Of a stretch of 64,000 nt of DNA, positions 44,396 through 52,794 are shown in pieces (positions within the stretch are counted from its first letter, which is position 1; every line of letters starts with the position of its first letter). Made by a program: the position numbers and the translations under genes. The notes beneath the pieces were generated by a model. The model saw nothing but the letters and a program-made list of their open reading frames with translations, was not told where the DNA came from and ran no database searches. The stretch is from Sulfuritalea sp. (lineage in GTDB: Bacteria; Pseudomonadota; Gammaproteobacteria; Burkholderiales; Rhodocyclaceae). The stretch spans positions 124,001 through 188,000 of the forward strand of contig JALNYT010000001.1 in the NCBI GenBank assembly GCA_023229685.1. The letters run 5' to 3'.

Positions 44396-46735
44396 TCACT
44401 CCGCTTTCGAGTCATAAAACCGTATCAAGTTGCGGCCCGCCTGCTTGGCTTGATACATCGCCGCATCGGCCCGCTTGAGGATTTCGTTCTGGCTGGCTTC
44501 ATGACCGATAAACAATGCCACGCCAATGCTCGTCGTGCAAAGATGTTCGACGGTGGTTTCGGCCTCCCCCTCGCGCTTGATTGTCAGCACATAGGGTTCC
44601 GCCAATCTGACGCGGATTTTTTCTGCAACGATCTCGGCGTTTGAAATCGATTGGGCTTTACGCGCATTCAAACTGGTCAGGATTACCACGAATTCATCGC
44701 CGCCGAAGCGCGCCACTGTATCCGTTTCGCGCACGCAACTTCTCAGTCGATGCGCCACCTCAATCAACAGCAAATCGCCAACCACGTGCCCATGCGTGTC
44801 ATTGAGCGGCTTGAAGTTGTCCAGATCGAGGAACATCAGGGCGCCATGGCCACCACTGCGTTTGCTGGCAGCCATGGTCTGGCTCAAGCGATCGTCGAGG
44901 AGGCGACGGTTCGGCAGTTTGGTGAGCGCGTCATAGAACGCCAGTTGACGCACCTGATCTTCCATCCGCTTGCGCTCGGTGATGTCGATATAGATGGTGA
45001 CAAAACCGCCGCCGGGTAGCGGCATGCCACGAATTTCCAGCGCCGTTCCGTTGGCGCGCACGCGCTCGAACTGGTGCGGCTGGAAGTTGCGGGCACGGAC
45101 CATGTTGGCGGCGACCTGCTGCTCGATATCGCCGGGACCGTATTCGCCGCGTGCCGCGTTGTAGCGGATAAAGTCCTCGAAACACAGATCCGGTTTCTCG
45201 AACAGCGAATCGGGGAATTCCAGCAAGCGCTTGAACTGGTCGTTGTGCGCCGCCAGGCGAAAGTCCGCGTCGAACACCGAGACGGCGCCGGGAAAGTTGT
45301 CGATAATGGCGGAGAGCATATTGTTCTGCCGCAGCAGTTTTTCCTCTATGCTCTTGCGCGCGGTGATGTCGACGATCACGCCGATCAGGCCGCGTTCCTC
45401 ACCGCTGGCGTCGTAGAAACGTCTGCCCGTCAGATGGCCCCAGAATTCGGTCTGGTCGGCGCGCCAATAAAGCCGGTCCACATCCACCGCGGGAATCGCG
45501 CTGGCCAGCAACGCCAGCATCTTCTGTCGTCCGATCTCGCGCTCGTCCGGGTGAATAAGGGCTACGTATTCATTGCCCACCAGTTCGTCGAGCGACCGCC
45601 CGAACATCTCGGCCATGCGCCGGTTGGCTTGCGTGATGCGTCCCGTCATGTCGAGCAGAAAGATCGCGACGCTCGACGTATCGAGGATCTGCCTGAGCAA
45701 GGCCTCGCGTCCCGCCAGTTCGTCGTTTGCTGTTGCCAGCGCCGCCGTTCGCTCGGCGACCTTTTGTGCGAGCTCCTTTTGGTGGGCCTGCAGCCTCATC
45801 ACCAGGATTGCCACATAGCTCAGCAGCAGGCTGAAGAGCAGGCCGAGCACGGCCTGGGGCCAGAGTTCGAGCGGGTCACCCCGCCAGCCCTTGGTGGGCG
45901 CGACACTCAGGACCCAGTTGGCGTAGGCCAGGTCCAGATTTTGTTCCACGGGCGCGACCAGGGCACTGGATCCGGATGCCGCGATGATCTGCTTTTGTCC
46001 GCTGTCCGGCTGAATCCGCCACAGTTCGTAAGCGACACCCTGCTCTGCCAGCTGCGGCAGCCGGGCGCCGGCGAGCGCCGCTGGGAACCGGATCACGACG
46101 TTGGTGAAGCCCCAGAAGTAGGGCTTGCCGTTCGCGCCTTCAAGAAACACCGGCAAGCGCCCGACGGCACCCAGACCGCCTTGAACCAGATTCATCGGTC
46201 CGGCCAGCGTCAGCTTTCCCGTGTCTCTGGCGATCAGGGCCTCCTTGCCCTGACCCGGATTCCGAATCTGGTCGAAGCCGATGGCCTTTTCGTTAGCCGA
46301 CAGCGGCACAACCTGTCGAATGATGCCCCCCGGCGACAGTTCCAGCGCGGATACGCCAGGATAAAAGCGCAGCATCTCGCCCGCCACGGCATCGAAGTCG
46401 GGAATCTTGCCGTTGCCCTGACGAACCAGTGCAGCCAGGGCGTAGGCGGCGGACAAGGCCCGGTCAATGCCGCTCTCGAGAGCGCGTGCATGGTCTTTGA
46501 CCAGTACTGCAATACGCGCGCGGTCTTCCCGCAAGCGATGCTGCGCCGACTGCCATATCAGGCCTGCCGCAGTTGCTGCGGCAAGCAGAAAAATGCACGA
46601 CGCCACGACCAGCGGGCGCCGGATGTTTGAACGAAGCATGGCGATCAAACTGCTTTCATCGTGTTGAGCCGCAGCCGCAAGATTCACCAGCCGCCGCATC
46701 GCGCTGGGATCGGCAGCGCAATTGCCGGGCTCCAA
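44396..46735 (-). CDS. CHASE-PAS-PAS-GGDEF membrane diguanylate cyclase
   Basis: The start is a TTG at 46735 with GGGAGG about 10 nt upstream (779 aa); ATG codons at 46699 and 46639 are alternatives. A span (about residues 43-63) leads to a periplasmic CHASE domain (about 80-260, ESGIDRALSAAYALAALVRQ and GFDQIRNP), a second span (about 300-322), a coiled coil, PAS (about 345-470), a PAS_7-type domain (about 475-595, SAIIDNFPGAVSVFDADFRL) and GGDEF (about 600-775). The active site ARFGGDEFVVIL is intact, with an RETD I-site before it, so it is a likely active, feedback-inhibited cyclase. It is a lone gene between the GMC oxidoreductase and cysS. Confidence 0.93.
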   Translation of the reverse strand: MEPGNCAADPSAMRRLVNLAAAAQHDESSLIAMLRSNIRRPLVVASCIFLLAAATAAGLIWQSAQHRLREDRARIAVLVKDHARALESGIDRALSAAYALAALVRQGNGKIPDFDAVAGEMLRFYPGVSALELSPGGIIRQVVPLSANEKAIGFDQIRNPGQGKEALIARDTGKLTLAGPMNLVQGGLGAVGRLPVFLEGANGKPYFWGFTNVVIRFPAALAGARLPQLAEQGVAYELWRIQPDSGQKQIIAASGSSALVAPVEQNLDLAYANWVLSVAPTKGWRGDPLELWPQAVLGLLFSLLLSYVAILVMRLQAHQKELAQKVAERTAALATANDELAGREALLRQILDTSSVAIFLLDMTGRITQANRRMAEMFGRSLDELVGNEYVALIHPDEREIGRQKMLALLASAIPAVDVDRLYWRADQTEFWGHLTGRRFYDASGEERGLIGVIVDITARKSIEEKLLRQNNMLSAIIDNFPGAVSVFDADFRLAAHNDQFKRLLEFPDSLFEKPDLCFEDFIRYNAARGEYGPGDIEQQVAANMVRARNFQPHQFERVRANGTALEIRGMPLPGGGFVTIYIDITERKRMEDQVRQLAFYDALTKLPNRRLLDDRLSQTMAASKRSGGHGALMFLDLDNFKPLNDTHGHVVGDLLLIEVAHRLRSCVRETDTVARFGGDEFVVILTSLNARKAQSISNAEIVAEKIRVRLAEPYVLTIKREGEAETTVEHLCTTSIGVALFIGHEASQNEILKRADAAMYQAKQAGRNLIRFYDSKAE

Positions 46736-46828
46736 GTATCGGTGACCTCCCTACCTGGGTCAAATCCTATTTTCATCAGTGACTTGCGATTGATGGCGTG
46801 CGCCGGGATAAATCCCGGCTGCAGCTGA

Positions 46829-48199
46829 TCAGGCTCTGCGCCAGGTCGTGCCCTGCGGCCCGTCTTCCAAGACGATGCCGGCCGCTTTCAGTTCATCGCG
46901 AATGCGGTCCGACTCGGCAAAATTCCTGGCTTTCTTCGCCGTGCTGCGGGCGCCGACTCTTGCTTCGATGTCCTCATTGCTCAGGCCGCCTTCGGGTGCG
47001 GCCTGAAGGAAGGTTTGCGGGTCGCGCTGCAGCAGTCCGAGCACGCCGCCCAGCGCCTTCAGTTGCCCCGCCAGCGCCGCATCACCGCGATTCACCAGAG
47101 TCGCCAGGTCGAACAAGACCGCCATGGCTTCCGGCGTGCCGAAGTCATCGTCCAGTGCGGCCTTGAAGCGCACGGCATGAGACTCGCTCCAATCCACTTC
47201 TGCTTCGCCGCTGACGCCCTTGAGCGCCGTGTACAGCCGCGTCAGCGCCTGCCGCGCGTCGTCGAGGTGGACGTCGGAATAGTTGAGCGGACTGCGGTAG
47301 TGGGCACGCAGGATGAAGAAGCGCACCACTTCGGCGTCATACTTCTTGAGTACCTCGCGGATGGTGAAGAAATTGCCCAGCGACTTCGACATCTTCTCGT
47401 CATCGACGCGGACGAAACCGTTGTGCATCCAGTAATTGACGAACTGGCACTGATGGGCGCCTTCCGATTGCGCGATCTCGTTTTCGTGGTGCGGAAACTG
47501 CAGATCCTGGCCGCCGCCGTGGATGTCGAAATGGCGCCCCAGCAGTTCCGCGCCCATGGCCGAACACTCGATATGCCAGCCCGGGCGCCCCGGCCCCCAG
47601 GGCGACGCCCATTTCACTTCGGCAGGCTCATCATCCCGCGCATGCTTCCACAGCACGAAATCGAGCGGATCGTGCTTGCCGGCCATGACATCGACACGTT
47701 CGCCGGCGCGCAGGTCTTCCAGCGACTTGCCGGAAAGCTTGCCGTAGCCTTCGAACTTGCGTACCGAATAGCAGACATCGTGACTGGCGGCGACATACGC
47801 GTAGCCGTTCTTTTCCAGCGTGCCGATCATGTCCAGCATCTGCGCCACATGTTCGGTGGCCCGCGGCTCGGCGTCCGGACGCAGCACACCCAGCGCAGCG
47901 GCGTCTTCGTTCATGGCGGCAATGAAGCGGTCGGTCAGCTGGCGGATCGTCTCGCCGTTCTCCTGCGCGCGGCGGATGATCTTGTCGTCGATGTCGGTGA
48001 TATTGCGCACATAGTGCAAGGCATAGCCGCTGGCCCTCAGCCAGCGTGCCACCAGGTCGAACACCACCATTACACGGGCATGCCCCAGATGGCAGAAGTC
48101 ATACACCGTCATGCCGCAAACATACATGCCGACGCGGCCGGGCTGAATCGGGACGAACGCCTGCTTCTCGCGGGCCAGGGTGTTGTAGATCTTCAGCAT
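46829..48199 (-). CDS. cysS: Cysteinyl-tRNA synthetase CysS
   Basis: CysS charges tRNA-Cys. The ATG at 48199 (MLKIYNTLAREKQAFVPI) matches the family start and gives 456 aa; the frame opens 16 codons earlier without support. Class I motifs are the zinc Cys in GMYVCGMTVYDFCHLGHAR (the HIGH equivalent is HLGH), SAMGAELLG, GGGQDLQFPHHENEIAQSEG with the other zinc ligands, and KMSKSLGNF (KMSKS). The C-terminal anticodon domain ends ARNFAESDRIRDELKAAGI with LEDGPQGTTWR. It is divergent from the TPR gene. Confidence 0.98.
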   Translation of the reverse strand: MLKIYNTLAREKQAFVPIQPGRVGMYVCGMTVYDFCHLGHARVMVVFDLVARWLRASGYALHYVRNITDIDDKIIRRAQENGETIRQLTDRFIAAMNEDAAALGVLRPDAEPRATEHVAQMLDMIGTLEKNGYAYVAASHDVCYSVRKFEGYGKLSGKSLEDLRAGERVDVMAGKHDPLDFVLWKHARDDEPAEVKWASPWGPGRPGWHIECSAMGAELLGRHFDIHGGGQDLQFPHHENEIAQSEGAHQCQFVNYWMHNGFVRVDDEKMSKSLGNFFTIREVLKKYDAEVVRFFILRAHYRSPLNYSDVHLDDARQALTRLYTALKGVSGEAEVDWSESHAVRFKAALDDDFGTPEAMAVLFDLATLVNRGDAALAGQLKALGGVLGLLQRDPQTFLQAAPEGGLSNEDIEARVGARSTAKKARNFAESDRIRDELKAAGIVLEDGPQGTTWRRA

Positions 48200-48289
48200 G
48201 GGAGAGGGGAATCGCCTAAACGCCGGGGTAAACAGGAAAATAGCCATGAAAGGCCGGCATTATCGGCCCATCGATCACATGCGGTCAGG

Positions 48290-48319
48290 TTGTGGGGAGT
48301 GCGGGCTTCTTGGTAGAAT
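48290..48319 (+). promoter_or_regulatory. Candidate sigma70 promoter for the TPR/L,D-transpeptidase genes
   Basis: TTGTGG (48290-48295) and TAGAAT (48314-48319) are separated by 18 bp in the cysS/TPR spacer. TGCGGG and CCCGCA arms overlap it and could form a hairpin. The leader to the ATG would be about 130 nt. Confidence 0.35.
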
Positions 48320-48455
48320 CCACTGTTGAATCCCGCATGGTTTGTCCCCGCGAAAACGCAGCTCCAGGGCAGGCTAACGCAAGCTTCATCGGCGTCAAGC
48401 GCAGCGGCCGTAACTAAATTAATTTTCGGGCAACCGTCAACGAGAAGTATATACC

Positions 48456-49526
48456 ATGACCAAAATTCGCCTCACTGCCTCACGCCTGCTGACATCAGCC
48501 GTTTCCGTCGCCCTTCTGGCGCTGGCGCCGGTGGTGCATGCCGACGCACTGCAGGACATCAGCAAGCAGATCAAGCAGGGGCAGTACCCCCAGGCACTGG
48601 AACAGGTCGACAAGTATCTTGCGGGCAAGCCGAAGGATGCCCAGGGACGCTTTCTCAAGGGTATCGTGCTGACCGAGATGAACAAGCCCAACGAGGCCAT
48701 CGCGGTATTCTCCAAGCTGACCGAGGATTACCCGGAGCTGCCGGAACCCTATAACAATCTCGCTGTCATCTACGCCCAGCAGAAGCAGTATGACAAGGCC
48801 AAGCAGGCGCTGGAAATGGCCATTCGCACCCATCCGTCCTACGCCACCGCGCATGAGAACCTCGGCGACATTTACGCCCGACTCGCCAGTCAGGCCTACG
48901 ACAGGGCTCTTCAGATCGATTCATCGAACTCCAGCGCGCAGAACAAGCTGGCCCTGATTCGCGATCTGATGAGCACCGCCGGCCGCCCCGGCAAGATCAC
49001 CAAGCCGATCACCGACGCCCGGCCGGTCGAACCCGTCAAGCTTGCCGAAGCACCCAAATCCGCACCCGCCACCGCGGTCGCCGTCCCGGTAGCCGCCGCG
49101 CCCGTAGCCGCCGCGCCGGCACCCGTCGTCGCGCCGGCCAAGCCGGCCGAGGCACCCAGGCCCGCCCCGGCGAAAGCCGCAGGTGATGCCAATGCCGAGA
49201 TTACCAACGCCCTCGACCTGTGGGTCGCGGCTTGGTCGCGCAAGGACGTGAAGGCCTATCTCGCCGCTTATGCCCGCGACTTCAAGACCCCGGCCGGCGA
49301 ATCGCGTTCGGCATGGGACGCCGAGCGACAAAAACGCATCAGCAAGCCGGGCGCAATTCAGGTCAGCTACGAAAACCTGCGCATAAGCGTCGATGGCGAC
49401 AAAGCCACGGTGAAGTTTCGCCAGCACTACAAATCGGCGTCGCTCAAGACGTCCAGCAACAAGGTGCTGCTGATGGGCAAACGCGACGGCAAGTGGCAGA
49501 TCCTGCAGGAGCGGATCGGTAGCTGA
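48456..49526 (+). CDS. Exported TPR protein with C-terminal NTF2-like (Cds6-type) domain
   Basis: The 356-aa protein has a Sec signal peptide (residues 1-30, ending VVHADA). TPR units (about 30-170) include the repeated PKDAQGRFLKGIVLTEMNKP and YNNLAVIYAQQKQYDKAKQA patterns. A low-complexity Ala/Pro linker (about 195-240) follows, then an NTF2-like domain (about 245-356: LWVAAWSRKDVKAYLAAYAR through RDGKWQILQERIG). That last domain resembles the C-terminal domain of the L,D-transpeptidase encoded next, whose start overlaps this stop by 1 bp (TGATG). A role as a periplasmic partner of the transpeptidase is inferred. GAGAAG precedes the ATG. Confidence 0.88.
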   Translation: MTKIRLTASRLLTSAVSVALLALAPVVHADALQDISKQIKQGQYPQALEQVDKYLAGKPKDAQGRFLKGIVLTEMNKPNEAIAVFSKLTEDYPELPEPYNNLAVIYAQQKQYDKAKQALEMAIRTHPSYATAHENLGDIYARLASQAYDRALQIDSSNSSAQNKLALIRDLMSTAGRPGKITKPITDARPVEPVKLAEAPKSAPATAVAVPVAAAPVAAAPAPVVAPAKPAEAPRPAPAKAAGDANAEITNALDLWVAAWSRKDVKAYLAAYARDFKTPAGESRSAWDAERQKRISKPGAIQVSYENLRISVDGDKATVKFRQHYKSASLKTSSNKVLLMGKRDGKWQILQERIGS

Positions 49527-50770
49527 TGAGCAGGCTGTTGCGCTCCCTGACGATTATCGCGGCCTGTAGCCTGCTGCTTGCGGCGGGCGCCGCGGAGGCG
49601 GCCGGCAAGGCGCCAAGGCATCTCAAGAAGAACGCCGGCGAGCCGGCCGTCGCGGCGATCTATACGGATTCGGGGCCGGAACCGCTGCTGGCGAAAGTAT
49701 TCGACGCCATCGAAAGCAACCGGCTCGAAGTCGCCATGCAGCAGACGGAAATGCTGATCAAGGCCTATCCCAATTTCCGCCTGGCGCATCTGGTGATGGG
49801 CGATCTGCTGCTCGCCCGCTCGCGCCCCCTGATGGCCTTTGGCGAGGGCGGCGGGCCGGCTGCGGGAGAAAAAGTAGCCGACCTGCGCGACGAAGCCATC
49901 GTCCGCCTCAAGGGCTACCGTACCAAGCCGCCGGCCGACTATGTACCGCGCTATCTGCTGCAGATGCGCGCGGAACAAAAATATGCGGTGGTGGTGGATA
50001 CGCAGAAATCCCGCCTCTATCTCTACCAGAATGACCATGGCACGCCGCGTTTTGTCGCCGACTACTACATCACGCAGGGCAAGCTCGGCGCCGACAAGGC
50101 CCGCGAGGGTGACAGAAGGACGCCGATCGGCGTCTATCACGTCACTTCCAGCCTGCCGCGACAAAAGCTGGGCGACTTCTACGGTAGCGGCGCCTTCCCC
50201 ATCAACTATCCCAACGACTGGGACAAGCGTCACGGACGCAATGGCCACGGCATCTGGCTGCACGGCACGCCATCCGACACCTTCTCGCGGCCGCCGAAGG
50301 CCTCCGATGGCTGCGTGGTGCTGGCCAATCAGGATCTCGACACGCTGTCGAAGAGCCTGCAGATCGGCCTGACCCCGGTGATCATCAGCAACAGCATCGA
50401 ATGGCTTTCGCTCGACGACTGGCAGAGCGAGCGCACTTCGCTGCTCAAGAATGTCGAGGAATGGCGGCAGGACTGGGAGAGCCGCAACATTGACCAGTAC
50501 GCGCGGCACTACTCGCACAAGTTCAACTCCGACGGCCAGGGCTACCAGGGCTGGATCGAACAGAAGCGCAAGGTCAACGCGGCCAAGAGCTGGGTCAAGG
50601 TGGGCACCGGCAACATCAGCATGTTCCGCAACCCCGGCAATGAAGAGTATGTCGTTGTAACCTTCGAGCAGGATTACCGCTCCAGCAATCTTTCGAACCA
50701 GATGAAGAAACGCCAGTACTGGATCAAGGAAGGCGGCAACTGGAAGATCGTTTCCGAAGGCGCTGCCTGA
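49526..50770 (+). CDS. L,D-transpeptidase (YkuD) with C-terminal NTF2-like domain
   Basis: The 414-aa protein has a signal peptide (about residues 1-26). A helical region precedes the YkuD catalytic domain (about 150-290), which opens YAVVVDTQKSRLYLYQND and has the catalytic set HGIWLHGTP and SDGCVVLAN (His and Cys). L,D-transpeptidases cross-link peptidoglycan at meso-DAP or attach proteins to it. The C-terminal part (about 305-414, WRQDWESRNIDQYARHYS to WKIVSEGAA) is an NTF2-like domain like that of the upstream TPR protein. Such two-domain enzymes occur across proteobacteria. Translation is coupled to the TPR gene by TGATG. Confidence 0.93.
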   Translation: MSRLLRSLTIIAACSLLLAAGAAEAAGKAPRHLKKNAGEPAVAAIYTDSGPEPLLAKVFDAIESNRLEVAMQQTEMLIKAYPNFRLAHLVMGDLLLARSRPLMAFGEGGGPAAGEKVADLRDEAIVRLKGYRTKPPADYVPRYLLQMRAEQKYAVVVDTQKSRLYLYQNDHGTPRFVADYYITQGKLGADKAREGDRRTPIGVYHVTSSLPRQKLGDFYGSGAFPINYPNDWDKRHGRNGHGIWLHGTPSDTFSRPPKASDGCVVLANQDLDTLSKSLQIGLTPVIISNSIEWLSLDDWQSERTSLLKNVEEWRQDWESRNIDQYARHYSHKFNSDGQGYQGWIEQKRKVNAAKSWVKVGTGNISMFRNPGNEEYVVVTFEQDYRSSNLSNQMKKRQYWIKEGGNWKIVSEGAA

Positions 50771-50799
50771 TGCCTGCCCGCGCAGCGGTATCCCAGGCA
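50771..50799 (+). repeat. Hairpin element after the L,D-transpeptidase gene, relative of that at 19150
   Basis: TGCCTG (50771-50776) pairs with CAGGCA (50794-50799) around a 17-nt loop beginning CCCGCGCAGCGG. It starts at the base after the stop codon. Against the copy after hemH, the fifth stem pair differs on both sides (T-A instead of G-C), keeping the stem intact. Confidence 0.55.
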
Positions 50800-50865
50800 C
50801 GCAGAGCGGCCGGCTGTCTAGCTGTCCGAATCACCACTTCCCTTACCCATTCCCCCGGAGGTTCC

Positions 50866-51429
50866 ATGCATCGCCTGTTTCTGTTCGCTTTCGCTGTTCT
50901 ATTCGGCATCGCCGCTCATGCCGCCAACCCGCAACTCGAGATGAAGACATCGCAAGGCACCATGATCATCGAGTTGTATCAGGACAAGGCGCCCAAGTCG
51001 GTGGAGAACTTTCTGCAGTACGCCAAGGATGGTTTCTTCAACGGCACCGTGTTCCATCGCGTGATTCCGGGTTTCATGATCCAGGGCGGCGGCTTCACGC
51101 CGGACATGAAGCAAAAGGAAGCTCGTGCCCCGATCCAGAATGAAGCCAAGAACGGCTTGAAGAACGAAACGGGCACGCTAGCCATGGCGCGCACAGGCGA
51201 TCCGCATTCCGCCAGCGCGCAGTTCTTCATTAACGTTGCCGATAATAGCTTTCTCGACTATCCCGGCCGCGACGGCTGGGGCTATGCGGTATTCGGCAAG
51301 GTTACTCAAGGCATGGATATCGTAAAAAAGATTGAAAAATTGCCGACAGCCAATGTCGGACCGTTTCAGAACGTGCCGAGCACGCCGATTCTGATCGAAT
51401 CCGTCAAGCTGCTGCCGGCCAAGAAATAA
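50866..51429 (+). CDS. Periplasmic peptidyl-prolyl cis-trans isomerase (cyclophilin, PpiA-type)
   Basis: The ATG at 50866 has GGAGG five nt upstream; the frame opens 32 codons earlier, over the hairpin element. The 187-aa protein has a signal peptide (MHRLFLFAFAVLFGIAAHAA) and a cyclophilin domain: TSQGTMIIELYQDKAPKSVE, the catalytic FHRVIPGFMIQGGGF, the ARTGDPHSASAQFFINV segment and GYAVFGKVTQGMD. It accelerates proline isomerisation during envelope protein folding. It is followed 20 bp later by a cytoplasmic paralogue. Confidence 0.95.
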   Translation: MHRLFLFAFAVLFGIAAHAANPQLEMKTSQGTMIIELYQDKAPKSVENFLQYAKDGFFNGTVFHRVIPGFMIQGGGFTPDMKQKEARAPIQNEAKNGLKNETGTLAMARTGDPHSASAQFFINVADNSFLDYPGRDGWGYAVFGKVTQGMDIVKKIEKLPTANVGPFQNVPSTPILIESVKLLPAKK

Positions 51430-51449
51430 CCCACAGAGGACCACATCCC

Positions 51450-51929
51450 ATGATCAAGCTCACCACCAACCACGGCGTCATCACGCTCGAACTCGACGCC
51501 GAGAAGGCGCCCAAGAGCGCGGCCAACTTCATCGCCTACGTCGAAGCCGGCCATTACAACAACACGATTTTCCATCGCGTGATCGACGGTTTCATGATTC
51601 AGGGCGGCGGCTTCGAACCGGGCATGAAGCAGAAGCCGGTCAAGGCACCGATCGAGAACGAAGCCGGCAACGGCTTGAAGAACAAGCGCGGCAGCGTCGC
51701 CATGGCCCGCACCAGCGACCCGCACTCGGCCACTGCACAGTTCTTCATCAACGTGGTCGACAATGGCTTTCTCGACTTCCAGGCTCCGAGCGGCAACGGC
51801 TGGGGCTACTGCGTCTTCGGTCGCGTCGTCGAGGGCATGGACGTGGTCGACAAAATCCGCGCCGCCAAGACTGGCCCCCAGGACGTGCCGAAGGAAAACG
51901 TCATCATCGAGCGCGCAGAAATAGTCTGA
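51450..51929 (+). CDS. ppiB: Cytoplasmic peptidyl-prolyl cis-trans isomerase PpiB (cyclophilin B)
   Basis: The 159-aa protein is a signal-less cyclophilin, starting MIKLTTNHGVITLELDAEKA. It has FHRVIDGFMIQGGGFEPGM, the AMARTSDPHSATAQFFINV active-site strand and GYCVFGRVVEGMDVVDKI. It is closely related to the upstream exported cyclophilin, so the pair looks like a tandem duplication in which one copy gained or kept a signal peptide. lpxH follows after 17 bp; ppiB-lpxH adjacency is widespread in proteobacteria. Confidence 0.95.
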   Translation: MIKLTTNHGVITLELDAEKAPKSAANFIAYVEAGHYNNTIFHRVIDGFMIQGGGFEPGMKQKPVKAPIENEAGNGLKNKRGSVAMARTSDPHSATAQFFINVVDNGFLDFQAPSGNGWGYCVFGRVVEGMDVVDKIRAAKTGPQDVPKENVIIERAEIV

Positions 51930-51946
51930 AGGATCGGGACGGTTCC

Positions 51947-52708
51947 ATGCTGACCGTAGCCGGAACCGCCCGCTTCGTTTCCGACCTTCACCTGCGGGCC
52001 GAGCGGCCCGACCTGACCGAACGCTTCGCTGCGTTTCTGACCGATACGGCAGCAGCCAAAGTTGAGGCGCTGTTCATCCTCGGCGACCTGTTCGAGTACT
52101 GGATCGGCGACGATGATCTTGCCGACCCCTTCAATGCTCAGGTGTGCAAGCTGCTGCGCGGTCTGGCGGATCAGGGCACGCGCATCTTCTTCATCGCCGG
52201 CAACCGCGATTTCCTGATCGGCGAGACCTTCGCCGCAGCGGCCGGTATCACCCTACTTGCGGAAACCGAGACAGTCGGCGCTGGCGGTACGCCGACCTTG
52301 CTGATGCACGGTGATACCGTCTGCACCGACGACATTCCCTATCAGGAGTTCCGGCGCATGGTTCGCTCGAAGCAATGGCAGGCGGATTTTCTTGCCACCC
52401 CGCTGCCCGAGCGCCGCACCGAGGTGGAAAACCTGCGCCGTCGCAGCGCCGCAGCAATGCGGGGCAAGACGGTCGAGATCATGGACACCAACGCCGCCGC
52501 GATACGGGCCGCGCTGACGGCTCATGGCTGCACCCGGCTGATCCACGGCCATACCCACCGACCCGGGCACGAAGACATCGCGCTCGCCGACGGAACCGCC
52601 GAACGCTGGGTACTTTCCGATTGGGATACGGGCCGCGGCGACGCGCTGGAAATCAGCGCCGCAGGCGTGCGCCGCATCGATCTGTCTGCTTATTCCGGTT
52701 CGCATTAG
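51947..52708 (+). CDS. lpxH: UDP-2,3-diacylglucosamine diphosphatase LpxH
   Basis: LpxH cleaves UDP-2,3-diacyl-GlcN to lipid X in lipid A synthesis. The 253-aa calcineurin-like phosphoesterase has FVSDLHLRAERPDL (DxH metal site), LGDLFEYWIGDDD, GNRDFLIG, LLMHGDTVCTDD and HGHTHRPGHED. Against the compact E. coli enzyme there is an extra VGAGGTPT loop before LLMHGD; it is encoded by a copy of the dispersed repeat at 52273-52296. The stop codon lies inside a long inverted repeat shared with the convergent metZ 3' end. Confidence 0.95.
   Translation: MLTVAGTARFVSDLHLRAERPDLTERFAAFLTDTAAAKVEALFILGDLFEYWIGDDDLADPFNAQVCKLLRGLADQGTRIFFIAGNRDFLIGETFAAAAGITLLAETETVGAGGTPTLLMHGDTVCTDDIPYQEFRRMVRSKQWQADFLATPLPERRTEVENLRRRSAAAMRGKTVEIMDTNAAAIRAALTAHGCTRLIHGHTHRPGHEDIALADGTAERWVLSDWDTGRGDALEISAAGVRRIDLSAYSGSH
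52273..52296 (+). repeat. Dispersed AGTCGGCGCTGGCG repeat, in-frame copy inside lpxH
   Basis: The copy reads AGTCGGCGCTGGCG then GTACGCCGAC. It is a perfect inverted repeat, GTCGGCG (52274-52280) with CGCCGAC (52290-52296). It encodes VGAGGTPT in a surface loop between two LpxH core strands. Confidence 0.55.
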
Positions 52709-52794
52709 AAACGAGACGCGAAGACAAGCCGCAGACAGTGCTATTGCACGGCAAGGCGCAGTCGACAAAGTATCGGTTCTAATGCGAATCGGAA
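52693..52794. repeat. 22-bp inverted repeat flanking the lpxH/metZ junction
   Basis: The left arm starts TTCCGGTTCGCATTAGAA (52693-52714) and the right arm is the reverse complement of TTCCGATTCGCATTAGAA (52773-52794). The two 22-bp arms differ at 2 positions. They enclose 58 bp. The left arm holds the lpxH stop and the right arm abuts the metZ stop, so it could act as a two-way terminator, though no T-run is present. Confidence 0.6.

Noticed and set aside
45074..46630. 518-codon open frame opposite the CHASE-GGDEF gene
   Set aside because: Antisense shadow; the minus-strand product has clear CHASE, PAS and GGDEF domains.
47015..48316. 433-codon open frame opposite cysS
   Set aside because: Antisense to cysS, which has all class I synthetase motifs.
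48301..48338. tRNA-like stretch between cysS and the TPR gene
   Set aside because: The GCGGG and CCCGC ends pair, but there are no D, anticodon or T arms and the length is far too short.
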